64,000 nucleotides of DNA from Chionoecetes opilio (Eukaryota; Arthropoda; Malacostraca; Decapoda; Majidae), in assembly GCA_016584305.1 (NCBI GenBank), contig JACEEZ010005884.1:8761-72760 (forward strand). Direction: 5' to 3'. Under the pieces are notes generated by a model. That model was not told the origin of the DNA. It made no database searches and saw nothing but the letters and a program-made list of their open reading frames with translations. A program made the position numbers and the translations under genes. Within the stretch, counting starts at the first letter, position 1, and every line of letters begins with the position of its first letter. This document shows positions 20,873 through 31,504 of this stretch, in pieces.

Positions 20873-22960
20873 CAATGGTTATTCTTGTACAATTATATAA
20901 AACAATAATGCGAATATCAAAAACACAGTAAAATCTTAAAACCCCACCTAAAACACACAAGTGTGTAAAACACTTAAAAAAATAAAAAAAAATAGAATTT
21001 TATGTAAATAATAAAATAAAATAAAATAAAAATAAAATGAAAATTTTAAAAAGTAAAATTATCATACACAAGTATGTTGTCATTAAAATAAGAAAAAACG
21101 TAAAAAGATAAAATAACATACAAAAGGTGTAATCATATAAAAAGAAAAGCATAAAGTAAATTTAAAGGTCAAGCATTAAAAAAATAGCCGGTAAGCTTCT
21201 TTTTTAAAAGTAGACATACATTTTGGGGTTTAATATGATTGGAAGACTGTTTCCCTGTTGGGGTGTAGACACCAGCACTGACTGTCTCCTGTGTATTGTT
21301 TTTTTTGGGGAAAGTACACTGGTGCTGATTGTCTTGTGTTTTTCATTATGTGCTCTCTTAATAGGAGTGGGAACAACCAACATGGTAATCTTTATAGATT
21401 ACCTCGGGGGGGCCCAAGTTAAACTTCCCCAAATGTAGCCCCTGGCTTTTGGTAGCGGTTCGGAGTCCGCCAGTTCGTTGCCGTGGCGGCGTTGTATAGC
21501 AAAACCTTTAGTTGGACTTGCAAAGTGTCTGTGGATAAAATTTATCTTTTAAGATTTTTTCTAAACAGTAAGGCCAAGCTCGTATTTTACCTTCCTTTAA
21601 ATTTTAAAGAGTCTTTAGGGATGGGCGTTTTGTTCAAAATTTTGTGCCCCCCAGTGCCCAATTTTGGGCAAAAAACTGTTTTCTGAATTTCAAATATGGC
21701 TTAAAAATCCCCAATCTTAAGATAAATTTATTTGTTAAAAAAAAAAGGCTGCATCATTATTCTTTGGTTTTTCAAAATTTTTTTTAATGCGTTTTTGCGT
21801 ATATCCCTAACCCTCAGTTTTAAAATGGGAGAAAATAAATTGGAAAAAAAAAACCGAAATTCTTTTTGGCGCCCACTAGGATTTTCAACCTGAAAGATTC
21901 GCTTGGGTTTTCAATTTCCCGGGTGAAATAAAATACTTTTTTTTCTCGAATTCCTTAAACTTTTTGAAAATACAAATTTTTTTTAAAGGATTTTTGTTTC
22001 CCTTCCTAAATTATTTGGACAATTTTTAGAACGGTATCATGGCGATTTAAATCACTAAACATCGGTTAAATGGGGGAGAATCCTTTTTTCTAAATGAGGA
22101 AAAGAAATGGCGAGACAGTCCCTATGGGACACAAAATTTGGTCCAAGTTTCCGCACAGTTCCTAAAAGAAATTGCGTTTATTTTCAAGTTTAATTTTAAA
22201 CCAAAAAGGGTCATTTTATAAAACATTTTTTATTGTATCTGTGCTTAGTGTAAATTTAGAAAGGACATAATATCCGGAAACTTTTCTTGCTGCCATGCTT
22301 TCCCCTATTTTTTTAATTTTTAAAGCAGTTAGTTGAAAAGCAATAAACCCCTTTTGGGGGGTTTAATATTCTTATTCCCCGGGGGGTATTTGGGTTTATT
22401 TTTTCTAAACCCAATTTATAAGCAAGAATTTCGGGTTCCGTTTTCTTTAATATTAGTATTGGTACAAACAAGCGTGTTTCCTGCAGCTAATCCCCCAAAA
22501 TTTTCGTGTTGTAAAACAAGTTAAATTGTTATTTTGATAGAAGTCTTTTATAAAAAGGTGGAATTCATTTGAACCCTGGGGGTGTTTTTAGTGTTTTATT
22601 TTGAATGAAGTCTACTTTATGGGCCCCCGGGGCAAACATTTTTTTAATTTGCTGCCGTAGGGTTTTTGCACTTTCTTTTTTTTGTTGGACTTTTAAAGGT
22701 TTTTTTCCCCCTTTCCAAAAAACAAAAATCCTCAGGTTTTGCTATATTACATTATTGGGCAAGGACCTTTTTTTTCCTGGAAAAAACCAAAAGCGCCAGG
22801 GTCAGCGGGTTTCCCGGGTTTTCTTCAAGTTAGAATTATTTCAGACGGTGTGACCTCTTGACCTGTTTTTTTAAAACCCATACGTCTGGTTTTCGTTTGT
22901 TTCCCCCTTTTACAAGTTGCGTGGACTTGTTATTTCCGGCATTATGGTTTTTTTAAGTGT
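20873..22960. other. Unassigned AT-rich, homopolymer-rich sequence
   Basis: No protein family is readable. Its size fits the missing reverse transcriptase and 3' UTR of LINE B (minus strand), between the readable segment ending at 22964 and the LINE-like tail at 20837, but I cannot show this. Confidence 0.35.
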
Positions 22961-22963
22961 CAG

Positions 22964-23268
22964 TTACCCCCGTGCGAAAAATCTCCTTACTTCTTGAGTT
23001 ACCTTGGGTGCACATGCATTTAAACATTTAAGAAAGTGTTCTGTGAATATTTGGGCCTGAATGTCGATGTTATCTGTATTGAATACTTTGTCAAGAACAT
23101 GTCTTTCATTTAATAATAAGGTACATAGCTTGTCAAGAGAATAACTTTTTAATTGGCGAACAGTTTGGCGAGTAGGTCGACTCTTTGGCTTGTGTAGGTT
23201 TACCGTGACGCTGATGAGCTCGTGGTCACCCACAGGGCAAGGGGTCGTGTCAGAGTGGATTACTAACT
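22964..23268 (-). pseudogene. LINE B, linker between endonuclease and reverse transcriptase
   Basis: The minus-strand frame reads KPELVIHSDTTPCPVGDHEL, ISVTVNLHKPKSRPTRQTVR, then QAQIFTEHFLKCLNACAP. This is the usual end of the LINE endonuclease (a D-H pair in the DHELI region) and the linker before reverse transcriptase. It continues in frame from the endonuclease at 24474 once the RTE insertion (23279-24463) and one copy of its target duplication are removed: VTNK joins PELVIHS. After 22964 the reading is lost in distorted sequence. Confidence 0.8.
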
Positions 23269-23278
23269 CAGGTTTATT

Positions 23279-24463
23279 CAATCAATCATTGGGGGCATAC
23301 GCCGGAGGGCGCGTCGCCTCGCCCACCCTACGACGCCACTCCCGGGGGTCACCACGCGCGAATACCCATGCAGGCTCCTTTCCCATACCAAGCAGCTCTC
23401 GACAAGAAACATCAACTTGCCCCAGCCACGAGCCTTGTGGGCGCCCCCTTGGCCTCCTCCACGCCGGATTGTCTCTTACAGATACAACCCGATGGGAAGG
23501 ATCGGTTTCAGGGTAGCGTGCCACATGCCCATATAGCCGAAGTTGGCGCTGACGGACTGTGCAGGTAATAGGCCTCGATTCAGTCTCACGGTGCAATCGC
23601 TGATTTGACACGTAATCATCCCAGCGATACCCCATGATTCTGCGAAGACACTTATTACCAAAGGCATTGATTCGTCTCTTCAAGTCACTATTTAGTGTTC
23701 ATGTCTCACAACCATAGAGTAAGACAGGGATCACAAGTGATTTGAAGATCCGGATCATTGTCCTCATGCACAGGTACCGACAACGCCAAATACTCCCGCT
23801 GAGCGAGTCCATAACACCGTGGGCTATGCCAATCCGCCGTAAGACTTCTTGACGTGACCCGCCGTCATTATGGACTGCGCTACGAAGGTATGTAAAACTT
23901 TCCAAGATCTCAATGTCCTCGCCACACGCATGAACAAACTGTACTGCTTCATCTAGTAAGTCTCCAAACACCTGGACCTTGGTCTTGAGCCAGGAGACCT
24001 CAAGTCCCAAAGGTTTTGCCACCTCGTGCAGCGCCTCGAGAGCCATCACCAGGACCTCCAGCGACTCAGCAAAGATTACTGCATCATCGGCAAAAACAAG
24101 ATCAGTGATCTTGGTGTTGCCGACGGATGCTCCACAATCACTTTGATCTACAACCTTGTCCAATACCCAGTCCATACAAGCGTTGAAAAGTGATGGGGCA
24201 AGGACACGCCCTTGCCTCACTCCTGTATTCACAGGAAAGAAGCCGGATACACCTGCCCCACACTTCACAGCACTCTCAGTCCCAGAATACAGACCAGTTA
24301 TCAAACCAATAGTCCTTGCAGGAATCCCTCGGAGTCGCAGAAGATCCCAGAGTGACTCACGATGCATTGAGTCAAACGCCTTCTTGAGATCAACATAGGC
24401 TGCAAGCATCCCCTGTCGAAACTCACGTCGGCGTTCCACCAGGACTCGAAGCGCTACCACCAC
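23279..24463 (-). mobile_element. RTE-like LINE inserted in LINE B, 10-bp target duplication
   Basis: The insertion is flanked by CAGGTTTATT at 23269-23278 and 24464-24473. On the minus strand its 3' end is AATGATTGATTG, a short tandem ATTG tail of the kind RTE elements carry, immediately before the duplication. It is 5'-truncated within the reverse transcriptase. Removing it and one duplication copy restores the LINE B frame across VTNKPELVIHS, independent proof of the boundaries. Confidence 0.9.
23282..24463 (-). pseudogene. RTE-like reverse transcriptase, one internal stop
   Basis: One minus-strand frame runs the whole length: AAYVDLKKAFDSMHRESLWD, GLYSGTESAVKCG, PVNTGVRQGRVLAPSLFNAC, the intact catalytic DLVFADDAVIF, KPLGLEVSWLKTKVQ and LLYGCET. 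There a TGA at 23699-23701 stands where a Trp (TGG) is expected before TLNSDLKRRI. The frame then continues to its natural stop at 23282-23284 (PPAYAPND). The endonuclease and the first part of reverse transcriptase are missing. The family resembles proteins often annotated in arthropods as craniofacial-development-protein-2-like; that is an annotation habit, not a function. A single stop in about 390 codons points to recent insertion. Confidence 0.88.
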
Positions 24464-24473
24464 CAGGTTTATT

Positions 24474-25080
24474 GGTAACAACTATGTACAGAATGGTAGC
24501 AGAAGGAGGAGCGATTTTTGTTGGCGTATTAATTAACTGAGTCATCTTAGCGTGTATTATTATCTGCTGAAGCTTACTATTTTCTTGTAAAAGATTATCG
24601 TTAAAATCGCCATAGTATGTAGCATAGCTTATTGCGTAGAGAAATACTGTGAAGGACATTACTGATATAATCAAACGTGTGTGATAGAGACCAAGGGTGG
24701 CGGTACAAACAGCCAACAATAACTGAGGGTAGCTTCCGACACTGCACCGTGACCCAAACGTCCTCTACGCCCTTTGGTCTTTCAATATCTATGTCGACAA
24801 GTGTTACTTTATAAGTATCCCTTATATAAATACAAACACCTCCACCTCTTCCTTTGTCACACCTAAAAACAACATAATCAGGTATTGCGATATATTCGTC
24901 ATTCATGTCAGAGCATAGCCATGTTTCACTCACACACAATATATCACTGTTTTTTTCATTTAGTTAAAACATCTATTTCTTCTTTATTGGCTAAAAGGCT
25001 TTGGGCATTAATGTGGTCGATTTGTAGATAATTCCATTTATTAATGGTGTTTTCATCGGCCCTGCCTGCATCGCCTACTT
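24474..25080 (-). pseudogene. LINE B ORF2 N-terminal part: AP-type endonuclease
   Basis: Minus-strand fragments read HINAQSLLANKEEIDVLTK, then after a one-base shift ILCVSETWL (the catalytic Glu of apurinic-type LINE endonucleases), YVVFRCDKGRGGGVCIYIRD, VIVGCLYRHP and, after another shift, YYGDFNDNLL (the GDFN catalytic motif) to VVTNKP at the RTE insertion. The motifs and their order are those of CR1-like LINEs. It starts directly after the ORF1 stop near 25082. Two frameshifts make this copy inactive. Confidence 0.85.
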
Positions 25081-25081
25081 C

Positions 25082-26913
25082 CTATGGGTTATTATTGTTA
25101 CACTGCTTTTGCTTACGTCCTAATTGATGACAATGAAAACACCGAAGCTGATGGTCAAACCTGCAGGTTGTCTGGTGATGGTTTTGTTCTCCGCAGTTGT
25201 AGCAACCTCTTCTGTTTCTTATTTGGGTGTCTGGGTATTGGTAATGGTGTGTGTTAGATACCGTTCTGGAGTAGTTGGCTCTCTGTGATATATCCCGGAA
25301 CTCATGCCGGTCGTTCCGAGTTGTGTGAGAGGTGGTTTCGCCTCTCCCGCCGCCCTGACTTGACTCCCACCGTGCTGCTTCGGTGCCCCGAGGCCTCAAG
25401 GCATCACCTCGGGGCATAGAGCCACGCACAGGAGGAGGGTGCGAGGCGCCCCACTGCCTGGGCGTAGTTGAGGCAAGGTGAGGCGTTTGGGGGATGGGGG
25501 GTAAGAGGCGGCCATTCGGGTGTGTGCTGTGGAAGAGGGCAGGGAACGCACCACGCTGGACGGGGTCAATGAGGCTCCTCCCTGAGCAGTTGTAGTGAGA
25601 GGGAGACGGTGAGTTGCCTTGGCGTATGAGGGGTGGGGGGGCAACGCGATGGACGGTGTTGAGGGAGACCAAAGGTTGGAATTACTTTGGTGTGATTGTT
25701 TCATATTAATTTTTTTATTTGCATTAATATACTTATTTTGATTGGCATTGGGGAAACTAGTGGCCAGTCTCTTAACATTGTTCCAGTTCGAGCAGAGTCG
25801 GAATCCTGGGCACTGTTTGTCAATGGTCCCCAATAATTTAATCGCACCTAGTCTATTTATAGTACAAGGTTCATTTTACCCTTCCATGTCAAAACATAAA
25901 TCATCTAAGTCGCCGGTACCAAGTCTGAACGTAGGTGTTGTTTTCATTATTGCCACACCGTTTGTTTCCCCCCATTTTTCTAGGAGTTCATTATAGTTCT
26001 CTATTTTAGCTTAGATTGCACTCGACATCAGCAGTGGCACAATCTGACATACGTAAATTCATGTGATCACTTTGTTATTGAGGTCACTAATTAAGAAGCC
26101 TAAGTTATCTAACATTGTTTCTGGAGCAACGTCATCAAGAATATCACTCATACCACAGTAGATCACACATGCAGAAGGGATACGAGTGAGCTTCTCTGTC
26201 ACCCAGCTTCTGAGCAGGTCTAGATTAGCCCCGGTGATAGTTCTAACTGTGGAGTCTTGAGCCAAATCAGAGCGTAGAACTCATCGTAAGTTGGCGTCCC
26301 CCAGCAGGAGACAGTTAGTAGTGGATGGTGAGTCTTCATCTGGTTTATTTTTATTGTTGTTGGTTTGTTGTTTTTCCAGTATGCTAGCTCGTTGCTGTAG
26401 GAGCTCTATTGTTACGTAAGCGGTCTTGATATCAGTTCCCAGCAATTTGATTTCCAGGTCTTTAGTTTCCAGTTTAGACATTATTGTTTCAATGTTCTTT
26501 GTCATTTTGCGCACTTCTTCCCTTGCCACATCGTTCTCTCCACTGACGTCAGAGGTTTCGGAGGCAGAGTCGGAGGGTGGAGAGGATGTAAGCGTATTGT
26601 CCAGGGGTGAGTGGGCTTCCCGCGTGGTGACTAGAGATGGGGAGGCTGGACCTGAATAGGCAAGTGATGGAGGTTTTGGCACAGCTGACCAGAGTCTTCA
26701 AGTGTTGTGGGGGGCAGCTGCTGTGCTTCAGGTAGCGGGATGGCTGGCCCTGATCTATTAGGTGTGGTGGGGACTGATCCTGGGCTATCAGGTGGTGTGG
26801 GGGCAGGCCCTGGTCCATCAGGTGGTAGGAGAGTAGGCCCTTGTTCGTCAGATGCTGGGAGGGCCAGCTGCTGTGAGCCAGGTAGCAGGGGGGCTGGAAC
26901 TGGGTCCTTAGGT
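25082..26913 (-). pseudogene. LINE B ORF1, central and C-terminal part (SGNH-like domain, CCHC knuckles)
   Basis: From right to left on the minus strand: a Pro/Gly-rich repeat region (26910-26640); a Ser/Thr stretch and a predicted coiled coil (VRKMTKNIETIMSKLETKD, about 26510-26350); an SGNH-hydrolase-like domain (NCLLLGDANLR, ITGANLDLLRSWVTEK, VIYCGMSDILDD, NELLEKWGETNGV, FRLGTGDLDDLCFD, about 26320-25860); a basic Ser/Thr/Pro-rich linker; and two zinc knuckles near 25210-25090. The first knuckle, CYNCGEQNHHQTTC, is complete. The second, CFHCHQLGRKQKQC, has Arg for His. A TGA at 26281-26283 and a few shifts interrupt it. Esterase-like domains occur in ORF1 of some CR1 LINEs. The GDANL motif replaces the usual GDS, so the nucleophile Ser may be lost. 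Confidence 0.75.
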
Positions 26914-26921
26914 ATAGAGGG

Positions 26922-27236
26922 TAGGGTACGCCGTAGGTCCAATGAAAAGTGAAATATAGATTATTTCGAATTTGGCAGGGTGTTTTCTTATGTACAATTG
27001 AATTTTAAGGGTGGTTTGTCCACTTCAACTTTTTGTTTTGAGCACTTCTTGCTATACAAAAATGGACTTTTATATTTATATGCAAAACATAGCTGAAAGT
27101 GCGATTTTGCATAGTAAGAATTGCTCAAATGCAAAAATGGAATTAGATAAAATCGTCTTAGAATTACATTTTACTTAGGAAATTGGCATGCCAAAGTTGA
27201 GAAAAAGATTTTTTGTTATACGGCGTACCTTAACCA
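26922..27236. repeat. Foldback (MITE-like) part at the 5' side of copy 2
   Basis: The first 170 bases are the element's left end (as at 4030-4207 of copy 1, inverted). From about 27095 to 27236 comes a second copy of the right end, in direct orientation to 28763-28898 and again finishing TACGGCGTACCTTA. The 315-bp block therefore has both termini and almost no interior, like a MITE. It is followed by about six bases (ACCAGG) and then by the coding region starting at GGTACCAAAATAG, a point that lies inside the coding region of copy 1. Confidence 0.85.
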
Positions 27237-27237
27237 G

Positions 27238-28593
27238 GGTACCAAAATAGTTGGATTGGGTTACGATGGGAGGGAGGACAAGACCAGGGCGATGGTGCCC
27301 GACAGCTATGGGAAACTGCACCCAAGCTTGATCAGGGAGGAGCATGTGTCAGTGACAGAGGAGCCATTTGGAAGGTACCTTTGGCACTTTGTACCAGAGG
27401 ACCCGGTGCCACCTAAGAAGCCTGCGTTCAAGGTGGCACAGGCTCTCTATGATCTGCTGGTGACACACGACTCCACCGACTCACTGATCGTACTGCAAGG
27501 TGACTCAACTAGGGCCAACACGGGGTGGAAGGGTGGTACTCACGCCCATTTGGAGAAGATGCTGGGACGCAAGCTCTTCTGGAGTATATGCGTGTTGCAC
27601 ACAAACGAATTGCCCCTGCGCCACCTTATCACCAGCATCGACGGGCCTACCTCATCTGACACTGGCTTCACGGGTCCAGTGTGCAGTCTGCCGTCCAGCG
27701 TGAATGAGATGCAGTACAACGTAGAGTTCAGAGGAGTGCCTAGCGGTGAAGATCTCACGGAGATACCGGAGTATATCCTGGTCAACATGTCCACTGACCA
27801 GCAGGTCTCCTACCAGCTGGTCCAGGCTGTGAAGCGGGGCGTTCTCCCGTCCGACCTGCAGGAGATCAAGTGTGGCAAAGTGTCCCACTGCAGATAGCTC
27901 ACCACAGCCCAGTCGCTCGTGTACATGTGGACCAGAAAGCATGGACTGACTGGCAAAGAACTGAACACCCTGGAAATCCTAGTCAAGTACTGCCTGCAGG
28001 TGTACTTCAAACTCTACTACGACATCAAGGTTCACCACAGACTAGAGGACGGCCCCAAGCACATCCTCACGCAGCTCAGAGTGATGAGGTCGCAGCCCAA
28101 GAAGGTCCAAACAGCTGTGACCTTCTACGTGCGGACAGGAGCATGGTTCGCACACTCAGAATGTGTCCTCCTCTCGCTGATGGCGAGTCAGAGTGAGGAC
28201 GACCGCAGGTTCGCCGTGACCCAGATTTTGAAGCTGAGGGCTAGCGAGGAGTATGGGGACACCAGTGTAAGACCTCGCATCACACCCAAGCTGAACTTGT
28301 CAGCCACCAGCTTGCAGACACTGATCAGCTGGCAGCCTGGCCAGGTGCACGAGCCGGCATTCACCTGTTCACTGTCCGGGGATCAGATCCAGGAGATCCT
28401 GGTCAAGCCGTACGAGGTTCCGAAGTTCTCTATCCACACTCAGAGCACCGAAAGAGTCGTGAAGCAGGTGACAGAGGCTGCGGCAGCAGTGGTGGGGCAG
28501 CAGGCCAGAGTCGGGGTCATCCGGGTTCGGGCCCACCACCGGGAGACCATGCCCTGCTTCAGGTCTAAGAAGGACATGATGGACACGTTCTAG
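27238..28593 (+). pseudogene. Transposase-like protein of copy 2, one TAG, N-terminus missing
   Basis: A single frame runs from GTKIVGLGYDGREDKT to the stop at 28591-28593, about 450 codons. Visible conserved parts are VLQGDSTRANTGWKGG, ICVLHTNELPLRHLITSIDG, SDTGFTGPVCSLPSSVNEMQ, MSTDQQVSYQLVQAV, KVSHCR-stop-LTTAQSLVYM, ILTQLRVMRSQPKKVQ and FYVRTGAWFAHSECVLLSLM. The only interruption is TAG at 27895-27897, where relatives I remember have Trp (SRWLTTA), so one G-to-A change. No start codon is present: the foldback block replaces the N-terminal part seen in copy 1. Proteins with HTNELPLRHL are common and unnamed in arthropod genomes. The Asp residues in QGDST and SIDG could be catalytic but that is a guess. 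Confidence 0.8.
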
Positions 28594-28906
28594 GCCAACG
28601 TATAGGCTGTGACACTGTGATGTAGTGCCTGATGAGCCAACTGATCAGAAAGAGCTTACCACGCTAGTCATTTGGAACTCATATTGGTGCATGATGCAAT
28701 ACACAGGACCAACTGGACACTGCGTACTCATTTAAGCATTATTCGATCAGGGTGCAATATAAAAGTGCGATTTTGCATAGTAAGAATTGCTCAAATGCAA
28801 AAATGAAAGCAGATAAAATCGTCTTAGAATTTCATTTTACATAGGAAATTGGCATGCCAAAGTTGAGAATTTTTTTTGTTGTTATACGGTGTATCCTAAT
28901 AGAGGG

Positions 28907-29235
28907 GGCTTGAATCTGGTTAGCTGGTAACGGGAGGGCAGGCCCTGGGTTGTTGGGTGGGTGGGCTGTCTGAGGTGCTTCGAGTATCATGTTGATGAGC
29001 AGGTCCTTGTTTACCCATATATTTGTTAGCCCTAATTCACAACACCGTTTTTGAAGGTCTGGTTTGTGGAATTTGTTGAAAAATTCCATAGTTGGATGTC
29101 GTAAGGATGTTTCAGTACCTGGTGATGGGCAGTGGTGCGCTTGCGCAATGTTATGTTGCGCTTGCACACCTGGTGTTGAAGCATTGCCGTGTGACATGTT
29201 TTGAGTTGACACTTTGACACTTTGCTGTCTCGCAA
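28907..29235 (-). pseudogene. LINE B ORF1, N-terminal part (SAP-like motif)
   Basis: The minus-strand frame contains FFNKFHKPDLQKRCCELGLT followed by NIWVNKDLLINMILEAP, a helix-extended-helix pattern like the SAP DNA-binding motif (x-L-x-K-R-C-x-E-L-G-L-x-x-x-x-x-K-x-x-L-I-x-x-I). It continues PPNNPGPALPLPANQIQAPS to the edge of the DNA transposon and resumes in frame at 26913. The likely start is the Met near 29212 or 29235. Together with 25082-26913 this gives an ORF1 of about 700 codons: SAP-like, Pro-rich, coiled coil, SGNH-like, zinc knuckles. Confidence 0.7.
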
Positions 29236-29866
29236 AGTTCTCAGTCCTTGATATCAGTTATTTCATGTGGTGCACAAAATTCTTTTACGGCGAAGACGGA
29301 AAGTCTATAAGACACTTTAAAGATGACGTCGTCTGCTTCAGGGATCTTCTGCGCATGCGCCGACTAGAGTGAGAGACTGCAAGGGGGGGTAGGGCCAGGT
29401 AGTCTTGCACTTATTGTCTAATTTGCACTAAGTCCATATTTCACTTTCACTACCTTTAACCCAAAACTTGATCACCAGTTCTTTATGTATCTTGTGTGAT
29501 GATTGTAGAGTTGTACGTATTCAGGAATGCTTAATGGGATGGTAGTGCGACTATGTTATGCTGAACGAGAGAGTAGGAAGAAGAGAGACACTTTTTGGGG
29601 AAACACTGGAGGCTGAGTCACGTGGTGGCGCCGAGTCACGTGACGGGTCAGTTCTTGGCTTTCTTTCACTTGAAGCAAAAAATCCTTATTTTCGGCACAA
29701 TGATGGCACTTAGCGAATTGGATATTCTTTCACACACTCTGTGACACTAATGCATTAGCACGGGCACGTTCACACTGTCGTAATTGCCACAGAACCACAG
29801 TAACTGACCTCAAAAGACGGAGCGATGTCAAACACGTCCTTCCTCCTCGAGTCTCTCTCGGTCTTC
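29236..29866. other. Probable 5' flank of LINE B, nothing assigned
   Basis: Mixed-composition clean sequence without coding signal, containing TCTGCGCATGCGCCGACTAG. It lies upstream of LINE B ORF1 and might hold its 5' UTR. No promoter could be defined. Confidence 0.4.
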
Positions 29867-30124
<258 letters not shown>

Positions 30125-30333
30125 GAAACACATTAACAAAGTGGAATGATGACAGACTTTATTTTTCGGTTTTCAATATATTTTTTTCCCTTTTTTCCTA
30201 TCACTGTAGCATTGACATTTGGCATCACGTGTTTTTTTCCTGACGCTAAAATCAAGGGACTACTGATGAGAAAATGTCTGCTGTCTTCTTTGTTTCTTAT
30301 GTTTCAAACGCTATAGTCACTTTGTCCGCTGTT

Positions 30334-30459
30334 TCATCTCTCTCTCTTTCTTCTTCTCTTTCTTCCTCGTACTTCTCTCTCTCACTTTCTCCTCGCTCGT
30401 CTCTCTGATGTGTTCTCATCTGTCTCTCTCTCTTCTCCTTCTTTCTCTCTCTTCTCTCT

Positions 30460-30497
<38 letters not shown>

Positions 30498-30509
30498 CCT
30501 CTCTCTCTC

Positions 30510-30570
<61 letters not shown>
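30334..30570 (+). repeat. (CT)n microsatellite
   Basis: CT-rich tract, purer towards 30510-30570. It is complementary to the flanking GA tracts, so inverted pairing is possible. Confidence 0.96.
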
Positions 30571-30573
<3 letters not shown>

Positions 30574-30623
30574 ACCAAACTAGAAATACCATATAAATGT
30601 ATCTCTTAATCTAGTATTACTTG

Positions 30624-30858
<235 letters not shown>

Positions 30859-31152
30859 TACAACTGAAAAAAGAGCTGTATTAAGACAAGAGGAGGAGGA
30901 AAACGAGGTGGAACAGGAGGAGAAAGAGGAAGAGGAAGACGAGGAAGAGGAAAAGGAGGAAGAGAAAGAGAACAAAGAGAAAAGTTTTTACGATAATATC
31001 TGAGCAAATTTTATATCAGTGACTTGATGAATGCGGTGTATGTGGAAAGATTGTGAAAAGATTGTGGGAGTAAGAGAGGAGGAGGAGGAGGAGGGAAATC
31101 TATACGAATTCTAAGAAGACCTACATTTCGTCTTTTCCTTCTTCCATTTTAA

Positions 31153-31153
31153 T

Positions 31154-31190
<37 letters not shown>

Positions 31191-31260
31191 CTCTCTTCTC
31201 TCTCTCCTCTCTCTCTCTCTCTTCTCTCTCTCTCTTCTCTCTTCTCTCTCTCTCTCTCTC

Positions 31261-31293
<33 letters not shown>

Positions 31294-31294
31294 T
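31153..31294 (+). repeat. (CT)n microsatellite
   Basis: CT-rich tract with TCTTCTC interruptions, ending shortly before two near-identical ATAAT/ACTCTCACTACTACTTTGAA copies (about 31300-31350). Confidence 0.96.
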
Positions 31295-31472
31295 TATACT
31301 ACTCTCACTACTACTTTGAACTCTATAATAATCTCTCACTACTACTTTGAACGCCGTAGAGGTCAGACGTGTCGTTCTGTCGCTCCTCTGCCAACTTTGG
31401 CTCCCCTTGCTATTGCTGTGTATCAAGATGGACGAGACAATTTTGAAGACCCTCATGATTTCTCAGGACAAN

Positions 31473-31504
31473 GAGAAAAGAAATTTGTTATACGGCGTAC
31501 CCTA
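31473..31504 (+). mobile_element. Stub of the TAGGGTACGCCGTA transposon right end beside an ambiguous base
   Basis: The sequence GAGAAAAGAAATTTGTTATA then TACGGCGTACCCTA (31491-31504) matches the last 32 bases of the transposon right end. It begins directly after the window's only N, at 31472. The rest of this third copy is absent, so the N probably marks a join in the assembly. Confidence 0.75.

Larger units (their letters stand above)
26922..28898 (+). mobile_element. DNA transposon, TAGGGTACGCCGTA family, copy 2, with 8-bp target duplication
   Basis: The termini are TAGGGTACGCCGTA (26922-26935) and TACGGTGTATCCTA (28885-28898). They are inverted with two mismatches and lie inside longer imperfect inverted repeats of about 150 bp that share the TTTGGCA, CTTATGTA-AAAT and GAGCA-TTCTT-CTAT landmarks. 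The flanks are ATAGAGGG at 26914-26921 and ATAGAGGG at 28899-28906, an exact 8-bp duplication. Removing the element and one copy joins LINE B ORF1 in frame (QAPSI joins PKDPVPAP). The 8-bp duplication is shared by several cut-and-paste superfamilies, including hAT and P. The protein inside does not look like a standard hAT or P transposase to me, so I leave the superfamily open. Confidence 0.9.
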
